Shown: positions 16,046 through 24,396, numbered from the stretch's first letter. The stretch: 64,000 nt of DNA from JAAXHB01 sp965221635 (GCA_965221635.1 OZ244902.1:3410001-3474000); one strand, 5' to 3'. The notes: a model not told the origin generated them from the sequence alone. Program-made: numbers and translations.

Positions 16046-17680
16046 ATGTTGAGGTTCAAGAAGTCCTGGTGGCGTTGGGTTGCAGTGTTGTGCGTTGCCT
16101 GCATGGTGGCGGCCGCTTGCGGAGGTGGTGACGACGAGCCGGCTCAGGCCGGCGCCGCAACCACAACCGCCGCGCCCGCCACGGGTGACGACCCGGGAGA
16201 CGACGCAGGAGACGACGGCTCATCGGCCGAAACCGCCGAGGAGATCTTCGGCATCGACGACGACCCCGCAGACACCGACACCGCCGACGACACCGGCGGG
16301 GCTGAGGATCCGGCGGCCGAGGCCGAGACACCCGCCGGCGACGACCCGGCAGCCGACGACGGTGACACCGGCGACGATGCGACCCCCGAACCGGAACCCG
16401 AACCCGAACCGGAGCCCGACCTTTGCGAAACGTCCACCCCCGGCGCCGTTGAGATCGGCGTGAGCGCCGATGAGATCACCGTGCTGATCGCCGCCGATTC
16501 GGACACCCCCCTGGCGCCCGGACTGTTCGAGGACGCCTTCATCGCGGCCGAGGCCTGGGCCGAGCACGTCAACGACAAGGGCGGCCTGGCGTGCCGAACG
16601 GTGAGAGTGGAGCGTTTCGACACCGTTTTGAATCCCTCGGAGTCGGTGAACGCGCAGATAGCGGCCTGCGAGAACGCCCTGGCGATGGTGGGCACAACGG
16701 CGCTGTTCGTGTTCGACGTGTCGCAAATCAACACGTGCCCCGACATCAACGGCAACGAGATCGGCATCCCCGACGTGGCGCAGATCACCACCGAGGTGGT
16801 GCATCAGTGCAGCGCCAACACGTTCACGATCATCGCGCCCCAGGGGGCCTGCCCCTACAGCGGCACCGGCGAGCGTCTCTACAGCGAACGGGTGGGCCAC
16901 ATCGCCTGGTTCCAGGAGAACCTCAACCCGGATCTCGTCGGCGTGTTCATCGTGCCCGGGGACCTGCCCTCCACCCGCCAAACCGGGATCACCACCGTGC
17001 GTGCCGCGGTGCGCGAACTCGGCGTTGAAGAGGTGGCCGCCTACGCGGTGAGCGGCACCGACCTGCAACCGGTGTACGCGGAGTTCGTGCAAGCCGCCGC
17101 GCAGAACAACGCCAACTACGCCCGCACCGGCTCGGAGTACCGGTCGTTGATCAAGTGGCGCAGCGAAGCCGAAGCCCAAGGCGTGGAGATCGAAATCTGG
17201 GAATGCACGATCGCCTGTTACGACACCGCCATCTTCGAACTCGGCGGCGGCGTGGAGGACGGCACGTACATGACGATCTTCACGCTGCCCTTCGAGGAGG
17301 CCGAACTCAACGACGAACTGAGCGCCTACGTGAACAGCGTGGACAACCCGTCCAGCTTCGGCTTGAACGCCTGGGCCGCGGGGGTGCTGTTCGAGGAGGC
17401 CGTGGCGCAGATCATCGACAACACCGGTGACGTGAACGCCATCACCAGAGCGAACCTGCTCGAAACCCTCAAGGGCATCGACTCCTACGACGCCCGGGGT
17501 TTCCTGGGCACTGTCGACCCGGTGAACGGAATCTCAAGCGAATGTTTCGTGCTGTTGCAAATCCAAGGCCAGGAGTTTGTGCGCATCCACCCCGAGGAGC
17601 CCGGAACGTTCGACTGTCATCCCGACAACTCGGTGGAGATCACAATGGACGCCGCAGCCGAGGCGGCCACCCTGAGCTGA
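16046..17680 (+). CDS. Branched-chain amino acid-type ABC substrate-binding lipoprotein
   Basis: 544 residues from ATG 16046, chosen because GGAGG lies 6 nt upstream. Signal peptide with lipobox VAAAC near residue 23. A very acidic linker (about 25-130, Asp/Glu/Pro/Thr with EPEPEPEPEP) leads to a type-1 periplasmic-binding fold beginning at EIGVSADEITVLIAADSDTPLAPGLF. Such proteins bind amino acids, amides or aromatic acids. First gene of a liv-like operon; the transporter subunits follow at 17829-21597. The Asp/Glu linker is far longer than usual. Confidence 0.9.
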   Translation: MLRFKKSWWRWVAVLCVACMVAAACGGGDDEPAQAGAATTTAAPATGDDPGDDAGDDGSSAETAEEIFGIDDDPADTDTADDTGGAEDPAAEAETPAGDDPAADDGDTGDDATPEPEPEPEPEPDLCETSTPGAVEIGVSADEITVLIAADSDTPLAPGLFEDAFIAAEAWAEHVNDKGGLACRTVRVERFDTVLNPSESVNAQIAACENALAMVGTTALFVFDVSQINTCPDINGNEIGIPDVAQITTEVVHQCSANTFTIIAPQGACPYSGTGERLYSERVGHIAWFQENLNPDLVGVFIVPGDLPSTRQTGITTVRAAVRELGVEEVAAYAVSGTDLQPVYAEFVQAAAQNNANYARTGSEYRSLIKWRSEAEAQGVEIEIWECTIACYDTAIFELGGGVEDGTYMTIFTLPFEEAELNDELSAYVNSVDNPSSFGLNAWAAGVLFEEAVAQIIDNTGDVNAITRANLLETLKGIDSYDARGFLGTVDPVNGISSECFVLLQIQGQEFVRIHPEEPGTFDCHPDNSVEITMDAAAEAATLS

Positions 17681-17687
17681 CCCCCAG

Positions 17688-17832
17688 GTGGCCACCACCA
17701 CCAGGTGACCCACGCCCCCAAGGGCACGGCCCGGCCCCGGCCGATGACAGGCCCATGAGCACCACCACAGGCCCATGAGCACCACCACAGGCCCATGAGC
17801 GTGACCCCATGACCATCACCACAAGCCGATGA
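17688..17832 (+). other. Chain of six overlapping mini-ORFs built on 20-bp tandem repeats, upstream of livHM
   Basis: The gap between the SBP stop (17680) and livHM (17829) can be read as consecutive ORFs, each TGA overlapping the next start by 4 nt: GTG 17688 (MATTTR), GTG 17705 (17 codons), ATG 17755 (MSTTTGP), ATG 17775 (MSTTTGP), ATG 17795 (MSVTP), ATG 17809 (MTITTSR), then livHM at ATG 17829. Sequence 17751-17800 is 2.5 copies of the 20-mer GCCCATGAGCACCACCACAG, which resembles the livHM start (ATGAGCACTGTG). Duplication of the start region, with drift that kept every ATGA, explains the structure. Peptide production is untested. Confidence 0.6.
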
Positions 17833-20024
17833 GCACTGTGATCACACGGCGCGCCGTTGCGTTGACGGTGCTGGGGGTTGCGGTGGTGGCCGCAACCGTT
17901 CACGGCTGGGCGGGCACCCCGGTGTCCACGGTGAACGTGGGCGGAGTGATCGTGGTGGGCTTGTCGATCGGCGCCATCTACGCCGTGTCCGCAGGCGGTC
18001 TGGTGGTGGTGTACACAACCACCGGCGTGTTCAACTTCGCCCACGGCGCCATCGGCATGTACTGGGCGTTCGTTTACTGGGAACTGAGGGTGAACCACCA
18101 CTGGCCGGCGCCGCTGGCGCTGATCGTGGTGCTGGGTTTGCTGGCCCCCGCCGGGGGAATCGTGCTGGATCGGGTGCTGATGCGGCGCCTGCAGGACGTG
18201 CCGTTGGTGTTGCAGCTGATGGTGACCGTGGGGCTGATGCTCGGGTTCATGGGAGTGGCCGCAACCCAATGGAAAGGCGACCGGGCCCGTGCCCTGCAAC
18301 CGTTCTTCGGCACCGGCGGTTTCGAGGTGTTGGGGGTGACGGTCACGTGGCATCGCTTCACCACGATCTGTGCCGCCGCGGTGATCGCGGTGATGCTGCG
18401 GCTGCTTCTTGGGGCCACTCGCATCGGGGTGGCCATGCGCGCCGTGGTGGATTCGCGTTCGCTGGCGTCGCTCAACGGCGCCAACCCGTCGGCGATCTCC
18501 GGGCTGGCCTGGGCGGTGGGTTCGTCGTTGGCAGCCCTCGCCGGGATCCTCATCGCACCCGAGAGTCAACTGGTGGTGGAGGTGCTCACCCTTGTGGTGA
18601 TCGACGCGTTCGCCGCGGCCGCGGTGGGCAGGCTGCGGAGCTTGCCGTGGACGTTCGCGGGTGCGTTGTTGCTGGGCCTCGGTCAGCAGTTCATGCGCCG
18701 GTTCTTGACTTTCGACGACGGTTTCGCCAACGCCCACGAGGCGCTGCCCACGATCCTGTTGTTCGCGGTTTTGTTGCTGTTGCCCCAGGCCGGGATCCAA
18801 GCCCGGGGAATCTCCGCGGCGTTGGCGCAAGCCCGGTTGAGGCTCACCACCATTGGTGATGGCGCGCTGGGCGCGGTGGCGTTGTTCGTGGTGGTTCTTG
18901 CCTGGACCGGTGGCGCGCTGCCGTTCACCGAGGCCTGGTCGGGGGTGGGGATCAGCCGCGGGATCACCTTGATGATCACCGCGATCATCATGTTGTCGCT
19001 GGTGCCACTCACCGGCTGGGCAGGTCAGGTTTCGTTCGCGCCGATGGCGTTCGCCGGGGTGGGCGCCGTGGTGTTCATGAAAGTGGCCGGGGATTCAGGC
19101 TCAGCGTGGGGTTTGTTGATGGCCGCGCTGTTGGCGGCGCCGGTGGGTGCGCTGATGGCGCTGCCGGCGGTGCGGTTGCAGGGCTTGTACCTGGCGTTGG
19201 CGTCGATGGCGTTCGCTCGTGGGTTCGAGTTGTTGTTCTTCACCCAAACGTCGGTGATCAACCCCAACCTGGTCACCAGGATCGAACCGTTGAACATTGC
19301 CGGCACTCGACTCAACAGCGTGGGACGGCCGTTTCTGTTGTTCCTCACCGCCGTGTTCGGTGTGCTGGTTGTGGTGCTGGTGGCGTTGCGTCGCAGCCGC
19401 TGGGGCAGGCGTTGGGTGGCTATCAACAACAGCGAGGCCGCCGCGGCCACCATCGGTGTGAACGTCACCGAAACCAAGGTGGTGGTGTTCATGGTGTCGG
19501 CTTGCATCGCGGGTTTCGGCGGGGCGCTGTTCGGCCTCAAGCAGGGCACCCTCAACGTGTTGCACTTCGAGCTGTTGGCGGGCATTCCGATTGTGTTGCT
19601 GTTGGTGGTGGGTGGGGTGTCGCTGCCCGCGGCGGCTCTGTTCGGCGGGGTCAACACGGTGCTGTTCGTGGTGGTGAAGGATCACTACGACTTCAGCTGG
19701 CTCAGCGCCCTGGAGATACTCGGGCCTGGGATCATGGCGGTGGTGATGGCTTATCGTCCCACCGGGGCGGTGGCGGAGATGGGCAGGGGGTTTGCGCCGC
19801 TGCTGCCGTGGCGTTCGGACGCACGGGCACGCCTGCGCGCCGAGCAGGCCGCCAATCGTGAACCCGAACCCGGCGAGCTGGGGCTGGTTCGACCGTTCGA
19901 CCCCGCCGAGATCGCTGAAATCGACCGCGTGCTGGGTCTGGCGCACACGAACGCGCCAACCGAACCGCCCGCCGGCACCAACACCGTGTGGCGGCGCTTG
20001 CTCCACGTTCGGACGAGCCGGTGA
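17829..20024 (+). CDS. Fused LivH-LivM branched-chain amino acid-type ABC permease
   Basis: 731 residues. The N-terminal half (about 30-310) is LivH-like: GLSIGAIYAVSAGGLVVVYTTTGVFNFAHGAIGM, then TRIGVAMRAVVDSRSLASLNGANP as coupling loop. The C-terminal half (about 355-660) is LivM-like: LTGWAGQVSFAPMAFAGVGAVV, LYLALASMAFARGFELLF, and coupling loop WGRRWVAINNSEAAAATIGVNVTETKV. About 16-18 TM segments. A 65-residue hydrophilic tail ends the protein. LivH and LivM are normally separate; fusions occur in actinobacteria. The single chain supplies the whole membrane channel. Confidence 0.92.
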   Translation: MSTVITRRAVALTVLGVAVVAATVHGWAGTPVSTVNVGGVIVVGLSIGAIYAVSAGGLVVVYTTTGVFNFAHGAIGMYWAFVYWELRVNHHWPAPLALIVVLGLLAPAGGIVLDRVLMRRLQDVPLVLQLMVTVGLMLGFMGVAATQWKGDRARALQPFFGTGGFEVLGVTVTWHRFTTICAAAVIAVMLRLLLGATRIGVAMRAVVDSRSLASLNGANPSAISGLAWAVGSSLAALAGILIAPESQLVVEVLTLVVIDAFAAAAVGRLRSLPWTFAGALLLGLGQQFMRRFLTFDDGFANAHEALPTILLFAVLLLLPQAGIQARGISAALAQARLRLTTIGDGALGAVALFVVVLAWTGGALPFTEAWSGVGISRGITLMITAIIMLSLVPLTGWAGQVSFAPMAFAGVGAVVFMKVAGDSGSAWGLLMAALLAAPVGALMALPAVRLQGLYLALASMAFARGFELLFFTQTSVINPNLVTRIEPLNIAGTRLNSVGRPFLLFLTAVFGVLVVVLVALRRSRWGRRWVAINNSEAAAATIGVNVTETKVVVFMVSACIAGFGGALFGLKQGTLNVLHFELLAGIPIVLLLVVGGVSLPAAALFGGVNTVLFVVVKDHYDFSWLSALEILGPGIMAVVMAYRPTGAVAEMGRGFAPLLPWRSDARARLRAEQAANREPEPGELGLVRPFDPAEIAEIDRVLGLAHTNAPTEPPAGTNTVWRRLLHVRTSR

Positions 20025-20037
20025 CGGGGTGGCTGTG

Positions 20038-20769
20038 ATGGGTTTGCTTGATGCTCGCGACGTGACCGTTCGGTTTGGTGGGCTGGCCGCGCTCAGCGAA
20101 GCATCCGTGAGCGTTGAGAGCGGCGAGATCGCAGGCCTGATCGGGCCCAACGGCGCGGGCAAGACGACGCTGTTCGATGTGATCACCGGGCTGCGGGCGC
20201 CACAGGCGGGTCGGGTGAGTCTCGACGGTGAGGACATCACCCGCGTCGGTGTTCACGGCCGTGCCCGGCGGGGCATCGCCCGAACGTTTCAGAAGCTGGA
20301 GGTGTTCGGGGAGCTCAGCGTGTTCGACAACGTGCTCGTGGCCACCGAGATGCGCCGTCGCTGGAACAAGACCGGTGTTCGCCCCCGCGAAGAGGCGCTG
20401 GCGTTGTTGGATCAGGTGGGGCTAAGCGAAGTGGCGGGCTTGTCGGTGGCGGGTCTTCCCACGGGCACCGCCAGGCTGGTGGAGCTGGCCCGCGCCCTGG
20501 CGATCAAACCACGAGTGTTGCTGCTGGACGAGCCGTCATCCGGTCTCAACGACAGCGAAACCGCCAACCTCGCAGCTCTGCTGGGTGCTCTCACCGCTGA
20601 TGGTCTGGCGGTGCTGCTGGTGGAGCACGACATGTCTTTCGTGATGGGAACCTGCACCCGCATCATGGTGCTCAACTTCGGCGAGGTGATCGCCAAGGGC
20701 ACCCCCGAACAGGTGCGAACCGACCAGGCCGTGCGCGCCGCCTACCTGGGCGCCCCGGTGGAATCATGA
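20038..20769 (+). CDS. livG: LivG-type ABC ATP-binding protein
   Basis: 243 residues from ATG 20038; the GTG codon just before is equally possible. Walker A GPNGAGKTT, Q-loop ARTFQKLEVFGELSVFDNV (LivG-type), Walker B VLLLDEPSSGL, H-loop VEHDMSFVM, and the end FGEVIAKGTPEQVRTDQAVRAAYLG. The ABC signature reads LPTGTARLVELARAL instead of the usual LPYGxQRRLEIARAL, slightly divergent. Between livHM and livG a five-codon ORF (MTGWL, 20021-20038) overlaps both genes by GTGA. Confidence 0.92.
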   Translation: MGLLDARDVTVRFGGLAALSEASVSVESGEIAGLIGPNGAGKTTLFDVITGLRAPQAGRVSLDGEDITRVGVHGRARRGIARTFQKLEVFGELSVFDNVLVATEMRRRWNKTGVRPREEALALLDQVGLSEVAGLSVAGLPTGTARLVELARALAIKPRVLLLDEPSSGLNDSETANLAALLGALTADGLAVLLVEHDMSFVMGTCTRIMVLNFGEVIAKGTPEQVRTDQAVRAAYLGAPVES

Positions 20770-20960
20770 CCCCGGCACTTCACCTCCAGGCCGCGGACGC
20801 CAGGCGCCTCGACACCACCGGGCGACGGCCATGACGCGCGTGCTTCACCTCGAGGGTGTACACGCCGGTGGCCCCGACACAGGCGCGCAACAACCATGAC
20901 TGCTGTGCTGCGACTTGAGGGCGTACACGCCGGGTACGGGCCGATCGAGGTGCTTCACGG
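20766..20960 (+). repeat. Three 65-bp tandem copies of the livF start region, encoding two coupled 22-aa ORFs
   Basis: ATG codons at 20766, 20831 and 20896 are exactly 65 bp apart and begin similar sequence (ATGACxxxxGxxCTxCxxCTxGAGG); copies 2 and 3 share GTGTACACGCCGG-like blocks. Because 65 is not a multiple of 3, copies 1 and 2 each make a 22-codon ORF (MTPALHLQAADARRLDTTGR.. and MTRVLHLEGVHAGGPDTGAQ..), and each TGA overlaps the next ATG by 4 nt. The first ATG overlaps the livG stop and the third is the true livF start. The duplications are decayed but both ATGA junctions are intact. Confidence 0.85.
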
Positions 20961-21597
20961 TGTGGACTTGGAACTGGGCGCGGGTGAGGTGCTCGCGCTG
21001 TTGGGCCCCAACGGCGCCGGAAAGACCACCACCTTGGGGGTGTGCAGCGGCCAGATCGTGCCAACCGCGGGTTCGCTGCGGTTGATGGGTCACGAGGTGA
21101 ACGGCGCCCGTCCCGACGCGCTGGCCCGTGCCGGTGTGTGCCTGATACCCGAGGGGCGGGGGGTCTTTCCGAACCTCACCGTGATCGAGAACCTGCGCAT
21201 GGCCACCTACACCGGCACCAGCATGGAAGTCGTCACCGAGCGGGCCTTCGCGTTGTTCCCGCGCCTGGCCGAACGGCGCAATCAGCAAGCCGGCACCCTG
21301 TCGGGCGGTGAGCAGCAGATGCTGGCGATGTCTCGTGGTATCGCCACCGATCCGGCGGTGTTGTTGCTCGACGAGTTGTCGATGGGTCTGGCCCCGCTGG
21401 TGGTCACCGAGTTGTACGAACAGGTTGCCGCGCTGGCAGCCTCGGGGTTGTCGATCCTGATCGTGGAACAGTTCGCCCAGGCGGTGATCAGCGTGGCCGA
21501 CCGTGCCGCGGTGATGCTGCAGGGAAGAATCGAAATGGTCGGAGATCCCCGTGTGATCGCCGACAACCTCGCAACGGCCTACATGGGCGGCAGATGA
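20896..21597 (+). CDS. livF: LivF-type ABC ATP-binding protein
   Basis: 233 residues, MTAVLRLEGVHAGYGPIEVL. Walker A GPNGAGKTT, LivF-type Q-loop region CLIPEGRGVFPNLTVIENL, signature LSGGEQQML, Walker B VLLLDELSMGLAP (DE-L in place of DEP, as in many LivF proteins), H-loop switch replaced by VEQFAQ. Ends MVGDPRVIADNLATAYMGG. Completes the liv-like importer. Its start lies in the third copy of a 65-bp tandem duplication. Confidence 0.93.
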   Translation: MTAVLRLEGVHAGYGPIEVLHGVDLELGAGEVLALLGPNGAGKTTTLGVCSGQIVPTAGSLRLMGHEVNGARPDALARAGVCLIPEGRGVFPNLTVIENLRMATYTGTSMEVVTERAFALFPRLAERRNQQAGTLSGGEQQMLAMSRGIATDPAVLLLDELSMGLAPLVVTELYEQVAALAASGLSILIVEQFAQAVISVADRAAVMLQGRIEMVGDPRVIADNLATAYMGGR

Positions 21598-21667
21598 GAC
21601 ACAGCCAGTCACACCTGTCCGCCACCACCCAGAAGTCTCACCACCCCGTCCATCAGGAGGTGTCCAA

Positions 21668-22093
21668 ATGACCGAGCAAACCGACCCGGCGCTCTCGCCG
21701 CGTCTGGCGGAGTTCTCCCAAAAGGTGGGTGACCTGTCCGTAACCGGAGGGCGCGCCAACCCCGAACGAACCGGCATGCGCCTCGGCCTCGCGCTGGCCG
21801 TCGTAGGGATTGTGGTGGCGGTGCTAGGCGCAATCGTGCGGCGAGGCGACATCGAAGCAGGCGACGCCTCGGCGCTGCTCACCGAACTGGTTAGGGCAGG
21901 CAACGGCACCATCTACGTGGTGCTGGGACTGTCACTCACGCTGCTGGGCGGGCTCATCTGGCTCCGCAACAGCCTCACCCGCTACTTCCGCTACTGGCTG
22001 ATCCGCCTGATCTACGAAGACAGAGCCAACACAGACCGCCTAATCGCCGCCCTAACCCAAAACCAAGCCCAACACCAAACCCAACCCGACTGA
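21668..22093 (+). CDS. Small two-TM membrane protein of unknown function
   Basis: 141 residues; ATG 21668 with strong CAGGAGGTG 5-6 nt upstream. A soluble N-terminus (1-38), TM1 (LGLALAVVGIVVAVLGAIV), a short loop with RRGDIEAGDASALLTELVRAG, TM2 (TIYVVLGLSLTLLGGLIWL) and a positively charged amphipathic tail ending in Gln/Thr repeats (NQAQHQTQ). No family recognised. It follows livF by 70 bp and may be co-transcribed, but need not belong to the transporter. Confidence 0.7.
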   Translation: MTEQTDPALSPRLAEFSQKVGDLSVTGGRANPERTGMRLGLALAVVGIVVAVLGAIVRRGDIEAGDASALLTELVRAGNGTIYVVLGLSLTLLGGLIWLRNSLTRYFRYWLIRLIYEDRANTDRLIAALTQNQAQHQTQPD

Positions 22094-22150
22094 GGCCACG
22101 CCACCGGCAAACCCTTGTGTGCCCAACCCGTACCCACCGCAGCATTCGCC

Positions 22151-22156
22151 TAGCGT
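22151..22156 (+). promoter_or_regulatory. -10 element of a probable leaderless promoter
   Basis: TAGCGT ends 6 nt before the ATG at 22163, so transcription would begin at or next to the start codon. No Shine-Dalgarno is present, in keeping with a leaderless mRNA. Confidence 0.5.
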
Positions 22157-22162
22157 GGGGAG

Positions 22163-22462
22163 ATGCAAGAGCAACTTGATCGTCTGCAACAGTCCGAGTT
22201 GGAAACAGCCCGGAGCAAGGCAACTGCGTCGCTGGTGTTGTCCCTGGTGGCGTTGGTGTTTTTCGGGTTCACCTCGTTGATCGCAGTGCCCTTGGGGCAC
22301 AGCGCCTATCGGACGTTCAACCGATACCCCGAGTGGGCCCCGGCTTATGGCAAGGGGCGTGCCACCGCGGGCCTAACCATCGGTTGGATAATCATCGGCT
22401 GCTGGGCACTCTTTTGGATGGTGGTCGGGACTCTGGCAGCGATCGGCATTGGAGCAAGTTGA
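22163..22462 (+). CDS. DUF4190-like small membrane protein
   Basis: 99 residues. After a 20-residue coiled N-terminus (MQEQLDRLQQSELETAR) come two TM segments: ASLVLSLVALVFFGFTSLIAVPLGHSAY and GLTIGWIIIGCWALFWMVVGTLAAIG, joined by a loop with GKGRATAGLTIGW. The pattern LVLSLVALV...IAVPLGH...G.ATAGLTIGW matches DUF4190 membrane proteins common in actinobacteria. Function unknown; probably expressed from a leaderless promoter. Confidence 0.68.
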   Translation: MQEQLDRLQQSELETARSKATASLVLSLVALVFFGFTSLIAVPLGHSAYRTFNRYPEWAPAYGKGRATAGLTIGWIIIGCWALFWMVVGTLAAIGIGAS

Positions 22463-22497
22463 GAGCACCCTGTCCCCCGTCGCGAGTGCCATTCCCT

Positions 22498-23127
22498 CTA
22501 AAGTCGACAGAGCCGAGTCTTGGCGGCGGCTGTTTGGATCACTGTTTTGGCTCCGGCGGCCCTTAGGGATTTGCTTACTGCTTGGAGGGTGGCGCCGGTT
22601 AGCACTACGTCGTCCACCAGCACCACTTCTTGGCCTTTGACTTTGGCTTGGGCTTGATAGCCCGCGGCGGTTGCCAGCGCGGCTCGGCTGCTGGGGGCGG
22701 CGTCTCGCATTCTTGGTGTTTGGTTGGTGCGGGTGACCGCGTCTGGGGTGTGGACACCTGCGCCGGCGGCGGCTAGGGCTGCGGCTAGGAGGGTGCTCAA
22801 GGGTTCGGCCTGGGCGGCGGTTGGGGGTGGCGCTTGGTTCTGGCTCAGCGGCGACTCGGCGCTGTCGCTGGTCTTGGGCCTTGGGGGCACGGCTACTACC
22901 AGGCGTTGGCTGTGGCCGCTGAGGGGCGCCAGCTGTTCGGCGATCCTGGCGAAGCGGCCGGCTAGTTCGGCCTTGGCGGACTCATCGCCCAGGTCCTTGG
23001 CTTGGTGGATGAGGTGGCCCAGCGGGGTGCGCACCGGATCGCTTGACTCGTCGGTAGCGTCTCGCCAGTAGTCGCCCAGTACGAGCACATCGTTGGTGCC
23101 TTGTTCGCAGGCGCCTTGTTCAGACAT
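22498..23127 (-). CDS. ComF-like phosphoribosyltransferase-family protein
   Basis: 209 residues from ATG 23127; longer starts would run into the tRNA at 23155. The PRPP-binding motif is clear near the C-terminus: QEVVLVDDVVLTGATLQAVSKSLRAAGA. Upstream features (GDYWRDATDES, LGHLIHQAKDLGDE, LVVAVPPRP, RTNQTPRMRDAAPSSR) fit ComF/amidophosphoribosyltransferase-like proteins, where a segment such as RTKxTxxQxxLxxxxR is usual. The zinc-finger N-terminus of ComF is absent. Role in DNA uptake or nucleotide salvage cannot be decided. Confidence 0.78.
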   Translation of the reverse strand: MSEQGACEQGTNDVLVLGDYWRDATDESSDPVRTPLGHLIHQAKDLGDESAKAELAGRFARIAEQLAPLSGHSQRLVVAVPPRPKTSDSAESPLSQNQAPPPTAAQAEPLSTLLAAALAAAGAGVHTPDAVTRTNQTPRMRDAAPSSRAALATAAGYQAQAKVKGQEVVLVDDVVLTGATLQAVSKSLRAAGAKTVIQTAAAKTRLCRL

Positions 23128-23154
23128 CTGGGCACCTGAGCGTGTGGGCGGGTT

Positions 23155-23230
23155 TGGAGCGGACGACCGGCTTCGAACCGGCGACCTCAACCTTGGCAAG
23201 GTTGCGCTCTACCAACTGAGCTACGTCCGC
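23155..23230 (-). tRNA. tRNA-Gly (anticodon GCC)
   Basis: Minus strand 23230 to 23155 folds as a cloverleaf: acceptor GCGGACG/CGTCCGC, D-arm with AGTTGGTAGA, anticodon stem CAACC/GGTTG around TTGCCAA (anticodon GCC), T-arm GCCGGTTCGAAGCCGGT region, discriminator T and an encoded CCA end. 76 nt. The ComF-like gene starts 27 bp downstream. Confidence 0.95.
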
Positions 23231-23431
23231 GAGGACTTGCAATTCTAGCAGGCGGTGCGATCTCGGCCTCAGGCCGTCACCGCCCCGCGACGCCCACGAT
23301 GGGCCAACCGCGGGGCACCACTCAAGACTGCGACCTTGGCCTCAGGCCATCACCGCTCGGCGACACCCACGAAGGGCCGACCGTGGCGAACCATTCAAGG
23401 CGGTGGGATTTCCGCCTCGGGTGGCGGAGGA

Positions 23432-23677
23432 TCAGCCTTTGTCGGATTGTGGCTCGGGTGGGCGCAGATCCACTTTGAGGGTGAGTATCCCGTCCTCGAA
23501 TGTGGCCTCGGCGTCGCCGATTATGGCGAAGTCCTGGAAGTCGAGTCGGGCCTGCTCCAGGAAGTGGCGACGTTCCTCACCGGCCACCGGGGGAAGGTTG
23601 CGGCGTTTGACCCCGGCGGCACGTTCCCGAAAGCGCGCCACCATGGCGTCCGGATCGAGGCCTGGCGGCTGGGTCAT
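23432..23677 (-). CDS. Small conserved-looking hypothetical protein (81 aa)
   Basis: 81 residues, ATG overlapping the stop of the upstream gene (ATGA at 23674-23677). Composition is that of a real soluble protein: an Arg/Glu helix (DPDAMVARFRERAAGVKRRNLPPVAGEERRHFLEQARLDFQDF) followed by a predicted beta hairpin (AIIGDAEATFEDGILTLKVDL) resembling the end of a small Hsp20 or immunity-like fold. No family assigned. Confidence 0.6.
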   Translation of the reverse strand: MTQPPGLDPDAMVARFRERAAGVKRRNLPPVAGEERRHFLEQARLDFQDFAIIGDAEATFEDGILTLKVDLRPPEPQSDKG

Positions 23678-24396
23678 CTTCTCAATCTAGACGGTGCCGC
23701 CACCACACTGCGCCACCACCGACGCACCATCGAAACGCCCCGGTCGGCACCGCGCGTAGCACCCGAACCGGAAGGATCGCCGTTGGCCACGCCGTCCTGG
23801 AAGCTGCGAGAAGCTGCGCCCGCAGCGTGGGCGGCCGGGTCACCATCAACCGGATCGCCTGGCACTCCCGGGGAATGCGCGAAGCGCTGCTCTGTGTCTG
23901 GTGGCATCGACGGGTCGACGTAGCTTGGCCGGGCCCGACGACGAGCGACACGCAGGCGGTGCCTGGGGCTGGTGTGCCACAGATATGCCATCAGCAGGCC
24001 GCTCATCACAACCGCGATGGCAAGCAGCCCAAACACCAGCAGATCCAGGCGGCGACTGCTCTCGGGATCCAACTCCGTGCTGTCGGACTCCTGCACGCTC
24101 GGGCCTTGCGCCACCAGTTCCGGGATGCCGCTCGCATGATCGGAACCCTCGACCGCCACCACACCAGTGACGGAAGCGTCCGCCATCAGCGGAATCAGCG
24201 CACCGATGCCGTTCGGGTGATCGGTGCCGACAGCCACCGCCGCGCCCGAGACCGGCGCGCCCACAGCCAGTCGGGGTGAGACCCCGATCAGTGCGATTGC
24301 GACCGTCAACGCCACGACTGGCGCCCACCACAACATGGCGGCGCGACGGGCCGATGGGGGGTGCGCCGTGAGCATTGGCGGTGAAGCTACCCGCAC
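23674..24396 (-). CDS. Two-TM envelope protein of unknown function
   Basis: 240 residues; start ATG 24396, or the ATG seven codons later. TM1 or signal anchor: AAMLWWAPVVALTVAIALIGVSP (about 20-42). An extracytoplasmic segment follows with a repeated motif GTDHPNGIGALIPLMAD / GSDHASGIPELVAQG. TM2: LLVFGLLAIAVVMSGLLMAYLW (about 115-137), then a basic cytosolic tail with low-complexity Gly/Asp/Ser. Translationally coupled to the 81-aa gene by ATGA. No family recognised; the [GT]xDHxxGI duplication may mark a binding element. Confidence 0.6.
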   Translation of the reverse strand: MRVASPPMLTAHPPSARRAAMLWWAPVVALTVAIALIGVSPRLAVGAPVSGAAVAVGTDHPNGIGALIPLMADASVTGVVAVEGSDHASGIPELVAQGPSVQESDSTELDPESSRRLDLLVFGLLAIAVVMSGLLMAYLWHTSPRHRLRVARRRARPSYVDPSMPPDTEQRFAHSPGVPGDPVDGDPAAHAAGAASRSFQDGVANGDPSGSGATRGADRGVSMVRRWWRSVVAAPSRLRR

